Source: an uncultured Chromatiaceae bacterium
GTDB taxonomy: Bacteria; Pseudomonadota; Gammaproteobacteria; Tenderiales; Tenderiaceae
Length of the DNA stretch: 64,000 bases
Direction of reading: 5' to 3'
Assembly (NCBI GenBank): GCA_945787785.1
Contig: CALZIO010000009.1
Coordinates: 1-64,000 of the forward strand
Notes under the pieces: generated by a model
The model's input: the letters and a program-made list of their open reading frames with translations, nothing else
What the model was told of the DNA's origin: nothing
Database searches by the model: none
In this document: one piece after another, positions 1 to 10,263 of the stretch
Position numbering within the stretch: position 1 is the stretch's first letter
Layout of the letters: each line of letters begins with the position of its first letter
Translations under genes and position numbers: made by a program

Positions 1-199
1 TTTCTCATTATTTTCAATGTGTTAGATAACAAGGATAGCAAACATCACCGGAACTTTTTACTCGCATATGCCGATTTTTGTATTTAATTTCATGGTGTTA
101 GTGTTTATGGACGGACACTAGATAGCAATTATAATCATTCTTAGAACTATTTCGTGTAGACTGCGAAATTTTTGACAACAACTTAGAGGGTAAAACAGA

Positions 200-745
200 G
201 TGTATAAAAATAATAAAGTGCTAATCAGGATGAGCCTTGTTATGGCTTGTACGTTACAGCCTTTGGCTGCGCAGGCCGTATTTTGTACTGACGATGAGAA
301 ATTGACTCGCCTTACAGGCAAAATTTTTAATAACGCGGTTCAACCTGGAACAACCTTAGGCACGGTAAATCTCAAACTGGGCAGGAAATGGATGAAGTGT
401 GGCGTGCTTGGTCAAGGTGCAGCAAGCAGTGATGGTTCACTCAATTTCGTTCACACGATTGTGTGTAATGATAAGGTCATTTTCCCGCTGACCGGGGAGA
501 TTATCCATTCTCAGGTCACTCTGAATAGCACAGGTTTTGCTAACGTTCAGGCGTGTCCTGCGGGTTTTCCCCCGGGTTCAATGTCTGGAACCTTTCAGGA
601 GAAATCCAAGCCTATCCCAGGCACGGGCCGAGGGGTATTCGCGGATATTGGTCGTGGGGTGATCAATCTAAGAGGCACAATAAACTGTCTATCCACCATC
701 GATATAAGCTTTTCGGGTGCTGTCTGCCTGAAGAAGCCGGAATAG
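200..745 (+). CDS. hypothetical secreted protein (alternative start near 230)
   Basis: ORF with N-terminal hydrophobic signal-like segment ending AQA and several Cys; no recognised family. Confidence 0.55.
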   Translation: MYKNNKVLIRMSLVMACTLQPLAAQAVFCTDDEKLTRLTGKIFNNAVQPGTTLGTVNLKLGRKWMKCGVLGQGAASSDGSLNFVHTIVCNDKVIFPLTGEIIHSQVTLNSTGFANVQACPAGFPPGSMSGTFQEKSKPIPGTGRGVFADIGRGVINLRGTINCLSTIDISFSGAVCLKKPE

Positions 746-763
746 TTTGTGGGAAATAAAAAT

Positions 764-854
764 CCCCGCCGCAAGCGGACGGGGTATTGCTAAGGAGTTG
801 CCCGGGAATCTAAAGACTCCCATCGCAACAGTTTTTCTCTCGTGGCAAGCCACG
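764..854. repeat. pair of short hairpins CCCCGCCGCAAGCGGACGGGG (764-784) and CGTGGCAAGCCACG (841-854)
   Basis: Direct reading of inverted repeats sharing a GCAAGC-type loop; terminator or mobile-element relic. Confidence 0.4.
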
Positions 855-1209
855 GGGAATTACACCCTCAGAGATTTAAGTTATAAATTAAATATTGGCA
901 TCGTAACTGCTCAAAAAGTTTTCTATGGCCTTGTCAAAAAGACAAAGACTGGCTGTGCATTTTATGAATTGTCCGGACTAATGGAACCTTTCAAGGTTAT
1001 TTTTCGTTATTCCTGTGGTGAGACAAGGTACGGTTTTGATAACTTCGAAGAACTTAGGGGGAGTCCAATGAACCAAACATCACGAAATATCTCATTTAAA
1101 GTGTTATTAGTGCTTGAATCCGATCGATATTCTGAATAATTCGCGTATTCAGGTAACGTGAAATGCGATTTCAATTGTATGTGCATGATTTCCACGAGGG
1201 AGGCACAAC

Positions 1210-2217
1210 ATGGATGTTCATGTTAAGAAACTAAGGGAGATATGTCGCAATGGCTTGCCTAATCACTCACAGAAACAAGACTACCCGTTAGGCATTTCAT
1301 CCTCTATGCGTCTTGTGGATGAAAAAATCCAAGTTCTGGCGCCCTACATCCAAACCCCTGTATTAATTTCCGGTGAGTCAGGGGTTGGCAAAGAAGTGGT
1401 GGCACGGCGGCTACATGCGATACAAAACTCTCCTGGTCCGTTTGTTGCCATAAATTGCGCAGCGATACCGGTTTCTCTAATAGAATCTGAACTTTTTGGC
1501 CATGAAAAAGGGGCTTTCACCGGATCAACAAAGATGCATAAAGGTGTATTCGAGCAGGCTAATAGTGGGACCTTGCTCTTGGACGAAATTGGTGAGATGC
1601 CGCTGGAGACTCAAGCAAAGCTACTCCGCGTTATCCAAGAACAAATAGTTGTTCGGCTCGGTGGGGAGCAAGATATCCCAGTCAATCTTCGCATTATCTG
1701 CGCGACCAATTGCGATCTTCGATCTAAGGTCGAATGTGGTGAATTTCGAGAAGACCTGTATTACAGAATTAACGTCATCGAACTTAATATTAAACCAATA
1801 CGAAATCGCCAAGAGGATATCCTCCCGCTGGCGAACAAATTCTTGAATGTTCATGCTGAAGTATATTCTGGTGAAGTTAAAAAACTTGATGCATTAGCCA
1901 GTCAGGCGTTACTTGAACATTCTTGGCCAGGAAATGTAAGAGAACTAAAAAATACTATGGAGCGCGCATGCATAATGACGCCAGGGTCAACAATTTTTAC
2001 CCATGATATTTTTCCTCAACAACCAGAGCTCGCCAATGAAGAAGAAAATAGAACGCTTAAAATTTTTCTCCAAGCTAGAGAGCGTACATACATCGACGTA
2101 ACTTTAAGAGAAAATAATTGGAATATTACGGGCACTGCGACGATTCTCGGCATTAGCCGAAAATCTTTATGGGAAAAGATGAAGAAATACGATATGCAGA
2201 AATCTACTGTAGAATAG
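1210..2217 (+). CDS. sigma54-dependent transcriptional activator without receiver domain (AAA+ plus HTH)
   Basis: GESGVGKE Walker A, GAFTGS sigma54-contact loop, C-terminal HTH ([13 protein letters not shown]). Confidence 0.9.
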   Translation: MDVHVKKLREICRNGLPNHSQKQDYPLGISSSMRLVDEKIQVLAPYIQTPVLISGESGVGKEVVARRLHAIQNSPGPFVAINCAAIPVSLIESELFGHEKGAFTGSTKMHKGVFEQANSGTLLLDEIGEMPLETQAKLLRVIQEQIVVRLGGEQDIPVNLRIICATNCDLRSKVECGEFREDLYYRINVIELNIKPIRNRQEDILPLANKFLNVHAEVYSGEVKKLDALASQALLEHSWPGNVRELKNTMERACIMTPGSTIFTHDIFPQQPELANEEENRTLKIFLQARERTYIDVTLRENNWNITGTATILGISRKSLWEKMKKYDMQKSTVE

Positions 2218-2297
2218 AAGATAAATACTAAAAGCGTTTCTTTATCCCTTTTTGTTGCCGGGCTTGCGGTATTTTTATTTCCTCATCAATAATCTTA

Positions 2298-3563
2298 TTA
2301 ACTTGCGATAACTGCATCCGGTAGAATCTGGACTGAAACTCGTTCACCCGCCTTAAAGTCGCTACGCTCTTCCGACAACACCAACAAGCTATTGGCCTGG
2401 ACCATCGATGTCAGTATGCCACTGCCAAGGGGACCGCTTAATCTGGTTTTATAACAACCCGCATCATAATCATAGGTTGTTAGTGCACGGGCAAAATGAC
2501 GCCGCCCTGGTCGTTGCCGGATATCTTCAAGCAGCTCTGCCTCTACTTGTGATAATTGTAAATTCTGCAAGCCCTGCATTTTCCGTAAGGTGGGATATAC
2601 AAACTGATAAAAGGCCACCATGCACGAGACAGGATTGCCGGGCAGCCCGAACAACAAAGTTGGGCGATGCCCTGCCCGTCCCTTCAATGTGCCGAACGCC
2701 ACCGGATGACCGGGACGCATCTTGACACGCCAGAAATGCATTTCACAGCCAAGCTCTTTCAATACTTCTTTTACGTAATCGTATTTACCAACTGAGACGC
2801 CACCGACAACAATTGCTATATCGGCAGCAGAGGCCTCAAGTATCTTGGCTGTTAACTCTTCACGATTATCTCCGGCAGTGTGCAACATCAATGGTTTGGC
2901 ACCACTTTCATGTACTAGACCGGACACTGAGAATGCATTGCTGTTAATAATCTTTTCAGGCCCCAAATCATCCCCAGGTTCTGCCAGTTCGTTGCCCGTT
3001 GCAAGAATCGAGACACGTGGCTGCTGATAAATCTGTGTCCAGACATGGCCAGCAGTGGCGAGCATGCCTAATTCTGCCGGACGAACTTGTTGGCCTGCTG
3101 AAATCACGGTCTGCCCGGTTTGAATGTCTTCGCCATGTAGTCGAATGTTCGCTCCCTTTTTTGGCGCCTTGATGATGGCAACATGTTCACCCTCGTGCGT
3201 TGTATCCTCAACACGCACAACGGTATCGGCATTCTCAGGTACCGGTGCCCCGGTCATGATTGAGACGGCCTCACCCTCAGCCAGCGCCTGTTTCGGCATC
3301 CCACCTGCAGCAACTTCATCGACGATTGGTAAGATCGCAGGGGCATCCGCGTTGGCTGACTGAATGTCGTGCCAGCGTACGGCGTAACCATCCATTGCCG
3401 AGTTATTCCAGGGCGGATGCTCACGCTTGGATATGATGTCCTCAGAAAGCACTTTGCCAAGTGTGTCGGTGATTGCAACGCGCTCGGTTCCCATAACCAC
3501 GGTTTGCGCCAGAACTATTTCAGTTGCCTCATCAACAGACAGCATGGTCAGCATTTCATCCAT
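2298..3563 (-). CDS. moeA: molybdopterin molybdenumtransferase MoeA
   Basis: MoeA motifs (NNSAMDGYAVR, GDN, LPGNPVSCMV). Confidence 0.93.
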   Translation of the reverse strand: MDEMLTMLSVDEATEIVLAQTVVMGTERVAITDTLGKVLSEDIISKREHPPWNNSAMDGYAVRWHDIQSANADAPAILPIVDEVAAGGMPKQALAEGEAVSIMTGAPVPENADTVVRVEDTTHEGEHVAIIKAPKKGANIRLHGEDIQTGQTVISAGQQVRPAELGMLATAGHVWTQIYQQPRVSILATGNELAEPGDDLGPEKIINSNAFSVSGLVHESGAKPLMLHTAGDNREELTAKILEASAADIAIVVGGVSVGKYDYVKEVLKELGCEMHFWRVKMRPGHPVAFGTLKGRAGHRPTLLFGLPGNPVSCMVAFYQFVYPTLRKMQGLQNLQLSQVEAELLEDIRQRPGRRHFARALTTYDYDAGCYKTRLSGPLGSGILTSMVQANSLLVLSEERSDFKAGERVSVQILPDAVIAS

Positions 3564-3650
3564 TACACCCCTCCTTTATCACTGAGTACGTTACGTTTTA
3601 CCTTTGACCTTGTTGGATAAGCATACTATTAATAACTTACAGCAGGATGC

Positions 3651-4706
3651 TTATTTTCTCATGGCTGACATTAAATCGTCTGGGCTATTGACGTTTGTCC
3701 AGGCCGATGTCAGTTCGGCAGGAGGACGAGGTGTGCTGATTTTTTCATGTTGCGCGACTAGGTGTGGTGCACACCTGCCCTTGGCAGCAATATCTTCACA
3801 CAATCGTCCCGCACGCCAGTCATAATAGGCCAGCAATGGTTCTACTCCCTCGTTTCCAAGACGCGGCAATACACCCCAGTGGCCCGGAGCACGTGCATTC
3901 AACAACCAACGTAAAGCATCAGAGGAAAGTTGAGGCAAATCGCAGGCACACATCAGCCAGGAGGCATGTGGTGCCCAGCGCATGGCGGCGAGTATTCCTG
4001 ATAACGGCCCGGACAGGCCCGGCACGTCAGGCAGACGAACAACAGAAATATGCGCAGGAATGTCTCCAGCGCCGACAATAACAACTTCATCCACCACAAC
4101 TTTCAATTGTTCAATGGTATCTTCAAGCCAGACCCTACCATTCACCTTGATAAGGTGTTTGGGCTGGCCCATACGCGTACTCTTGCCACCAATCAGTATT
4201 GCACCAAACACCTGAGTCCGCTGCCATTGCGTCGGCAACCATTCGTCAATATAGTCAAGCAGCCATGCTGCGCGATCAATATTCCGGTCTAGCACGCTTA
4301 CTATATTTTGTCTCTCTACGGGCGGCTCCTCACCATCTCCCAACAGCCAAATCTTTTGTAATGGCGATTGCTTAAATCCTTCTACTACTACTAGATCATA
4401 CATTGGAGCGAGCCGTAAGATGGATGTGCAAAGCGAAGCAGACTGACCATCATGGCTCCGTAGCAAACATTCATCCGGACCTTGTAAAAAAGCATCAGCC
4501 CCAGCTTCAAATAGCCTGGCGCTATCCTTACCAGGGTGATCCACATTGAGCCCATGGACATCATGCTTGATGACTACAACACGCAATCCCTTGCCAATCA
4601 ATTCTGGCAACACCTTCTCGATCAGCGTAGTCTTACCCGAACCGCTATTTCCCGCGACAGCAAGCACGGGAATATTATATTTATGCAATTCTAAGCCCTC
4701 TGTCAT
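3651..4706 (-). CDS. MobB-MobA fusion (GTP-binding adapter plus molybdenum cofactor guanylyltransferase)
   Basis: N-terminal MobB P-loop GNSGSGKTTL; C-terminal MobA GAILIGGKSTRMGQPK; likely start at MTEGLELHKYN, overlapping the upstream stop as TGATG. Confidence 0.88.
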   Translation of the reverse strand: MTEGLELHKYNIPVLAVAGNSGSGKTTLIEKVLPELIGKGLRVVVIKHDVHGLNVDHPGKDSARLFEAGADAFLQGPDECLLRSHDGQSASLCTSILRLAPMYDLVVVEGFKQSPLQKIWLLGDGEEPPVERQNIVSVLDRNIDRAAWLLDYIDEWLPTQWQRTQVFGAILIGGKSTRMGQPKHLIKVNGRVWLEDTIEQLKVVVDEVVIVGAGDIPAHISVVRLPDVPGLSGPLSGILAAMRWAPHASWLMCACDLPQLSSDALRWLLNARAPGHWGVLPRLGNEGVEPLLAYYDWRAGRLCEDIAAKGRCAPHLVAQHEKISTPRPPAELTSAWTNVNSPDDLMSAMRK

Positions 4707-5680
4707 CAACCGGGCTGGGCGCGCTGCTGTTCCTTCACCAAGCGCGGCTGACAACAAGCGCAATCTGCAGGATCGCCACGCAGCTTTTTGATGCCATGCG
4801 GCAATGCCTTGATGATTGCTTCCATGTTCTCTACTGCGCCACGTTCGGAGCCTGGCAGATTAACGATGAAGGTCGATCCACGTATACCTGATGTCCCTCG
4901 TGACAGAATGGCTGTCGGTGTTTTGGCCAACGATGCCAGTCGCATCGCTTCATCAAATCCGGGGGTGGCTCGTTCGACTACTTCACTTGTTGCTTCGGGT
5001 GTTATATCTCGCGGTGCAGGCCCGGTACCACCGGCTGTCACCAGCAGGTCAATGGAATAGTGATCACAGTAACGCTGCAGTATTTCACTTATGGCAGCTT
5101 TATCATCAGGAACCAAATCGATATGCTGTATGTGTGCCTGAAGTTCGTGACGCAACAGGTCAGCAACGGCAGGGCCCGCAGTATCGACTGTTTCGCCTCG
5201 AAAGCAACGGTCGCTAACCGTGATAACGACGGCCTGGGGTACTGAGCGCGGCACCTCTTCAAACACTTCGATGGTGTCGTTTTGTAACACCTCACCCTCT
5301 TGTTCGACGGTGGCAAACACTCCGGCATGAGCCATCAGGTATTCACCGCTAATTCGTTCGACGTGGTCAGGCTGATGAAAATGTTTACCGATCTGGCTGA
5401 TTGTTAGAATCGCATTTTTTCCTAGACGTAGGCGCGTGCCAACACCAAGGGTCGCCAGAGGAAAATCCCGACAAACGATATTTTCTGAAAACGTCCCAGG
5501 ACGCCACTTGCCATTGGTCAGTGAATGTAAATCCTCCTCGGCAAGCAGACTTACTTGTCGATGGCCTAGGCCGGCATGCCAATCACCATCTATTCCCGAC
5601 CCCACTATGAGCGATGCTCTTTCCACTGAGTGTTTGATTCCTGGCCGATCACTTACACATATGTGTTGAATAGTTGCCAT
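4706..5680 (-). CDS. MOSC domain-MogA (MoaB/Mog) fusion protein
   Basis: N-terminal MOSC-like region (LIVGSGIDGDWHAGLGHRQVSLL), C-terminal Mog domain (VITVSDR, TAGGTGPAPRDITPEAT, LPGSERGAVE). Confidence 0.83.
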   Translation of the reverse strand: MATIQHICVSDRPGIKHSVERASLIVGSGIDGDWHAGLGHRQVSLLAEEDLHSLTNGKWRPGTFSENIVCRDFPLATLGVGTRLRLGKNAILTISQIGKHFHQPDHVERISGEYLMAHAGVFATVEQEGEVLQNDTIEVFEEVPRSVPQAVVITVSDRCFRGETVDTAGPAVADLLRHELQAHIQHIDLVPDDKAAISEILQRYCDHYSIDLLVTAGGTGPAPRDITPEATSEVVERATPGFDEAMRLASLAKTPTAILSRGTSGIRGSTFIVNLPGSERGAVENMEAIIKALPHGIKKLRGDPADCACCQPRLVKEQQRAQPG

Positions 5681-5982
5681 GTGTTCCTCCTATCAGATGG
5701 TAAGATTCATACATTAGTATTACAGATCTTCAATTTTTTTAGCACCTTTAATAATCCATATTTTTCAACGTAACTTCTCGTGCGCTTGCTTTCCATGAAG
5801 TTACAAGCCTCACGCTCTTCATTGATTAGCTGAAAAGCATCATCGGGTAGTTGTCAAATCATGTTTAACCAAATCGGTAAGCGAGAATCTTGCATCACTA
5901 CAATCAATAATCCGCTCGCTCATATTCCTTCCACTATCTATTACTGCGCAAATGACAGCACCAATACTATTGCTATTGTCAT

Positions 5983-5999
5983 AGCAAATTCTGTTCCAG
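5983..5999 (-). promoter_or_regulatory. putative sigma54 (-24/-12) promoter of the MOSC-mogA/mobBA/moeA operon
   Basis: Minus strand CTGGAACAGAATTTGCT: GG-N10-GC spacing and close match to YTGGCACGRNNNTTGCW. Confidence 0.65.
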
Positions 6000-6097
6000 A
6001 GGATCTATTGAGATTTTGGAGGGCAGATATGCAATTGATTGTTATAAAGTAATACCCATACCAGGAAAGTGAAGTGAGCAACGGAGAGCCCTGCAGT

Positions 6098-6113
6098 GTT
6101 ACCAAATGGTAAC
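6098..6113. promoter_or_regulatory. putative upstream activator site GTTACCAAATGGTAAC
   Basis: Perfect 5-bp arms GTTAC/GTAAC with 6-bp spacer, about 100 bp upstream of the sigma54 element. Confidence 0.65.
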
Positions 6114-6363
6114 AACGCAAACATTAAGAAACCCTACTCGTACTGAATGTACATTGTTCAAAAAGTTGTTTTAGCTGATTAATCAATAATCAAAAGAAAT
6201 GGAAGATCCTCAAGTCTATCACCTACTTTCAGCGTCTCATCCAGCAAGGCAATTTCTACAGTCAGGCCTAGCAAGGATGAAATCTAAGCTCTTTGCAGAG
6301 AATTATTAGGTTCCGTGTACGGTGTTTTTAAGTTTCAGTAATATTTTCAGCCTAAGAGTAAAC

Positions 6364-6379
6364 GTTACTCATTTGTAAC
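6364..6379. promoter_or_regulatory. putative upstream activator site GTTACTCATTTGTAAC
   Basis: Same 16-bp inverted repeat as at 6098, 21957 and 22047. Confidence 0.55.
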
Positions 6380-6460
6380 ATCTACGTGATATATCGAAGA
6401 TATAGTAGAGCAACCATATTACTTTGCTTGATACATAGCAGAAATCAACATTGCTAGAAA

Positions 6461-7828
6461 TTAAAATGTAGAAACCTCACCATTTTCATGCAGACCGTAC
6501 TTACGCATCTTTTCCCAAAGGTTTTTACGACTGATGCCAAGTATCGAGGCGGTTTTTGAAACTTGCCAGCCATTTTCAAGAAGGTGACTCAACAGATGCT
6601 CGCGTTCACACAACGAGAGAAAAGCTTTCAAGTCCGGTTCATCTTTGATATCCGCATTCTCAGAATTGGTTGAACCTAATTCTGCTGGTCCGAGCATCTC
6701 ATTATAATTAAGCACACAGGCACGTTCTATTGCGTGGCGCAGTTCGCGTATGTTTCCAGGCCAATTCTGCTGCAATAAATATTTTTCACAGTTTGGCAAT
6801 AAGAAATGCTGTTTTTTATGCTGCTCGTAAAATTCTTGCAAGAACTTATGCGCAAACCAGATGATATCCTCTTTTCGTTCACGTAACGGCGGCATATGCA
6901 CATGAATCACGTTGAGACGGTAAAACAAGTCCTCTCTGAATTCGCCTCTTGCGACCATCGCTTTCAGATCACGATTAGTGGCGCAGACAAGTCGCACACC
7001 CACCTGAATGGATTTCTCTCCGCCGACTCGCTGTACTTTCTGATCCTGAATCACACGCAATAATTTGGCTTGCATAACCGACGTCATTTCCCCTATTTCA
7101 TCAAGAAACAAGGTTCCACCATTCGCTTGCTCAAAAACACCATGGTGTGTTCGTGTGGCACCGGTGAATGCGCCTTTTTCATGACCAAACAATTCCGCCT
7201 CTAACAAGCTTTCACTAAGGGCGGCGCAATTGATCGCGACAAACGGTTTCATATCTTTAGAGTTTTCCGGCCGCTCTGGATTTCCCTTGCAATGCATATA
7301 GTAAGCGGCATATTCTTTACCTACGCCGGATTCTCCAGTAATTAGCGTACTGGTCTTGTGATCAGAAAGGCGCGCTAGCATTTCTTGTATGGAGCGCATC
7401 ACAGGGGAAATTCCCAACACTGGTTCCAGGCCATCTTTCTCACTCGAGCTGAAAAGAGACGGAGATAAGTCATGTAATTTATCAAGTAGCTCATCCAAGT
7501 CAAAAGGTTTGGTTATATAATCTCGCGCCCCTAGTTTTAATAGATTTACTGCCTGATCGATAGAACCAAATCCAGTAATAAAGATTGTGGCAGGGGGAGG
7601 AGCATCTCCTTCAAGCAAGCTGGCAAATAATTCCTCCCCGCTTATATCCGGCAACCGTATGTCACTCAACAAAGCAGAATATTTATGCTTAATGAGCGCA
7701 TTTAAAGCATTTTTACCATCTTTAAACCAGTCACACTCAACTCCTTCAAGAGAAAATCTTTGGGTTAATGACTCGCCCATAATGGGGTCATCCTCTACCA
7801 GACATAGCCGTCCACGTTTAGTTTTCAT
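6461..7828 (-). CDS. sigma54-dependent response regulator, NtrC type (ArxR/AioR-like by context)
   Basis: Receiver domain ([23 protein letters not shown]), [30 protein letters not shown]. Confidence 0.93.
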   Translation of the reverse strand: MKTKRGRLCLVEDDPIMGESLTQRFSLEGVECDWFKDGKNALNALIKHKYSALLSDIRLPDISGEELFASLLEGDAPPPATIFITGFGSIDQAVNLLKLGARDYITKPFDLDELLDKLHDLSPSLFSSSEKDGLEPVLGISPVMRSIQEMLARLSDHKTSTLITGESGVGKEYAAYYMHCKGNPERPENSKDMKPFVAINCAALSESLLEAELFGHEKGAFTGATRTHHGVFEQANGGTLFLDEIGEMTSVMQAKLLRVIQDQKVQRVGGEKSIQVGVRLVCATNRDLKAMVARGEFREDLFYRLNVIHVHMPPLRERKEDIIWFAHKFLQEFYEQHKKQHFLLPNCEKYLLQQNWPGNIRELRHAIERACVLNYNEMLGPAELGSTNSENADIKDEPDLKAFLSLCEREHLLSHLLENGWQVSKTASILGISRKNLWEKMRKYGLHENGEVSTF

Positions 7829-9324
7829 GCCGCACGCTCCAGGGGTAAGCTAACAGAAAATATTGTTCGACCAGTGTCATTCTTTACGTCAATTTCGCCA
7901 TTCAGTTGTCTTACCAGTTGATAAGTAACCCAAAGCCCAAGTCCATGGCCATTTGGATTATCATGTACAAGTGGTTCAAACATATTGCTGATTCTATTCT
8001 CATCAATATGGCCGCTATCATTTTCTATATTGATTCGCAGATCATTTTGTTCACGATTGATATAACACCAGACACTACCACCTTCTTCTGATGCCTGAAC
8101 GGCATTCATTGAAAGGTTGATGAGAATCTGGCGTGTCTGCGTAGAAGGTATTGCAACTGTTTCATGAAGATTGTTTTGCCATTCTATGTTTATGGTACGT
8201 AGCCGGGCATCAGATTGTATCAACGTATAAATATCATCCACATCCTGTGGTGTCAGAGGATGACCTTCTACGCGAGCCTCTACTAACAATGCTGATACCG
8301 TTTCTCGAATTTGGCAGAGTCCCCTTTCGAGTAGAGACATTGTGCTATCAGAAATATCATTGCTTGATCCATGATGTTTAAACGTATTAATGGAATTTAG
8401 CATCCCCCCCAAGGGATTATTGATCTCGTGTGCCACACCTGCAGCTAACCTACCCACTGCAGCCAGCCGCTCTGATTCAACCATTTTCTTTTCCAGACTT
8501 TCTTTTTCTGCAAGCTCTTTGATCATGTTTCGAAAATTAACCCCAAGCTGACCAACCTCATCATCCCCTTCATGCAAACTGCAGCTGATTTTTCCTGGCG
8601 GTTCCTTCCCAACACGGCTGAGACAGTGCGCAAGCTTGGTTAACGGCTTGGCCATTCGCTTACCCATATAGGCCCCTAGAGGCACGAGAATCAGCATCAC
8701 CGCGAGCAATGCAAAAATCACCCTTTTCACAATTGCATAAAAACGTGGCAACAAAATGGAACGTGAATAACCAACAATTAACGTCCCCAACGCCACACCA
8801 TCATCAATTATGGGTGAAACAATATAGATACGCAGATTACTGGGATGCTCATATGTATAAGGTTCTAAAGAATTAAATTTAAGAAAATGTGCTTCCAAAC
8901 GAGCCATCTCTGCATTAACTGAGCGTAACTCACTATTTAAAGGAAACAGTTTGGGGTGATCAGATGCGTATACTGTATAGTCATTAGTAAGCATTATAAA
9001 TACACGCTCATCCAGACCATCATTCTGGGCGGACGCATTTTCAAGAGTCTGGTAGGCCAGCCAGACATTGTCTTGTTTCAATGCAGATACCAACGTGTCG
9101 TTTATGACCGTACCCACCTTAATTGCATTGTGAAACAGCTCGTCACGTAGATCTTCCACAGTGCGCCATGTCATGATAACTGTAACAATAAGTCCAGTGA
9201 ATATAATGGTAAAAACCATTACCAATGGCACTTTATAGCGATAACTCATTTGTCCCAACATAGTGCTAATCCTCACCAATCGAATTCGCCGCGGCGAGAA
9301 TGTCAAAATAAAGCCTGTCATCAC
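7825..9324 (-). CDS. membrane sensor histidine kinase (likely start near 9261)
   Basis: TM segments, HAMP-like region, H-box AAGVAHEINNPLGG, degenerate N/G boxes (NLSMNAVQAS, GHGLGLWV). Confidence 0.92.
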   Translation of the reverse strand: MMTGFILTFSPRRIRLVRISTMLGQMSYRYKVPLVMVFTIIFTGLIVTVIMTWRTVEDLRDELFHNAIKVGTVINDTLVSALKQDNVWLAYQTLENASAQNDGLDERVFIMLTNDYTVYASDHPKLFPLNSELRSVNAEMARLEAHFLKFNSLEPYTYEHPSNLRIYIVSPIIDDGVALGTLIVGYSRSILLPRFYAIVKRVIFALLAVMLILVPLGAYMGKRMAKPLTKLAHCLSRVGKEPPGKISCSLHEGDDEVGQLGVNFRNMIKELAEKESLEKKMVESERLAAVGRLAAGVAHEINNPLGGMLNSINTFKHHGSSNDISDSTMSLLERGLCQIRETVSALLVEARVEGHPLTPQDVDDIYTLIQSDARLRTINIEWQNNLHETVAIPSTQTRQILINLSMNAVQASEEGGSVWCYINREQNDLRINIENDSGHIDENRISNMFEPLVHDNPNGHGLGLWVTYQLVRQLNGEIDVKNDTGRTIFSVSLPLERAA

Positions 9325-10180
9325 TCACCATGAAACCATCGAGATTGAGACGCTGCAGTAACAGTTGGCCTTCGGAATCAGAAGACATGGATAGAAATGC
9401 TTTTTGTAATTTGTTAAGACGTTCGGGCTTAATCCCCAAGTAAGTGGCGATAGGTGGAAAACCAAATTTTTTTGATTTCATGACGACGCGGGTACGTTTT
9501 ATTAAAGACGGATCAATCGTTTTCAAGGTTTCCCACACGTAACCATCTACTGCCCCACCCTGCGCCAATTCAACGGCAACTGCTTCGATTACATCACGGT
9601 GCGACCAGGCAAAAAAAGTTCGTTGGAAAAAATGCTTGGGATCGAAGCCTTTGGAGGTTATTGCCACTTGCGCCACCAAATATCCTGAGTTTGAATCAGG
9701 GTCCGAATAGGCAAAAACTTTCCCCTTAAGATCGGATATATCACGGGTCTTGTTATCACTGTTCGGTACAATAAGGTATGACTGGTACAACGGTTCGCCC
9801 TCATATACCGGAACAGCCACTAATTGCAAAGAAATATTATGCCTGACATAGGGGAAGCCGCAGATCCATGCTGCATCCAGGTGCCGCCCCAATAGCAAAT
9901 CTGTAATTTCACCATAGGTATCACGCTGAACAAATTCGACTTTTGCATCCAGTTGGCGTTCGAGATAAGACTGCCACTGCTTCAATGCAGAAGATTGATC
10001 GTGGAGAAAAACGGGGGTCAAACCAATACGGTAGGTATCATGACTGGCGATAGCAATGGTCGAAAAAGAAAATAGACACAAGGCATAGAAAACCGAAATT
10101 AAGGCAGCATAAATAAGCTTTACCTTCAGAAAAGGTTTTGGGCCATGCAGATCGAATCGTGCCTTCGTAGACAGAATCAT
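9266..10180 (-). CDS. PhnD-like periplasmic binding protein (ArxX/AioX/TtrS-sensor-like)
   Basis: Signal/TM segment then YRIGLTPVFLHDQ, DAAWICGFPYV, DPDSNSGYLVA typical of phosphonate-binding-type proteins; overlaps or abuts the HK gene. Confidence 0.85.
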   Translation of the reverse strand: MILSTKARFDLHGPKPFLKVKLIYAALISVFYALCLFSFSTIAIASHDTYRIGLTPVFLHDQSSALKQWQSYLERQLDAKVEFVQRDTYGEITDLLLGRHLDAAWICGFPYVRHNISLQLVAVPVYEGEPLYQSYLIVPNSDNKTRDISDLKGKVFAYSDPDSNSGYLVAQVAITSKGFDPKHFFQRTFFAWSHRDVIEAVAVELAQGGAVDGYVWETLKTIDPSLIKRTRVVMKSKKFGFPPIATYLGIKPERLNKLQKAFLSMSSDSEGQLLLQRLNLDGFMVSDDRLYFDILAAANSIGED

Positions 10181-10216
10181 TTGTTACTCCCCACCCTTGA
10201 TACCCGCTTTCCATTT

Positions 10217-10222
10217 ATTATA
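10217..10222 (-). promoter_or_regulatory. possible sigma70 -10 element (TATAAT) for the sensor operon
   Basis: Perfect TATAAT on minus strand upstream of the PhnD-like gene; no convincing -35. Confidence 0.25.
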
Positions 10223-10263
10223 GTTCGTATAAGATTATGCGTGTTGTCACACAAAAAGTACGC

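Noticed and set aside
110-135. GG-N10-GC on the plus strand upstream of the first gene as a sigma54 promoter
   Set aside because: Only the dinucleotide spacing matches; flanking consensus is poor
747-1139. 130-aa ORF as a protein-coding gene
   Set aside because: It runs through the hairpin pair, has no recognisable domain and looks like an open frame in intergenic sequence
5941-5965. Second sigma54-like element TGGTGCTGTCATTTGC on the minus strand
   Set aside because: GG to GC spacing is 11 rather than 10 bp; the 5983-5999 element fits better
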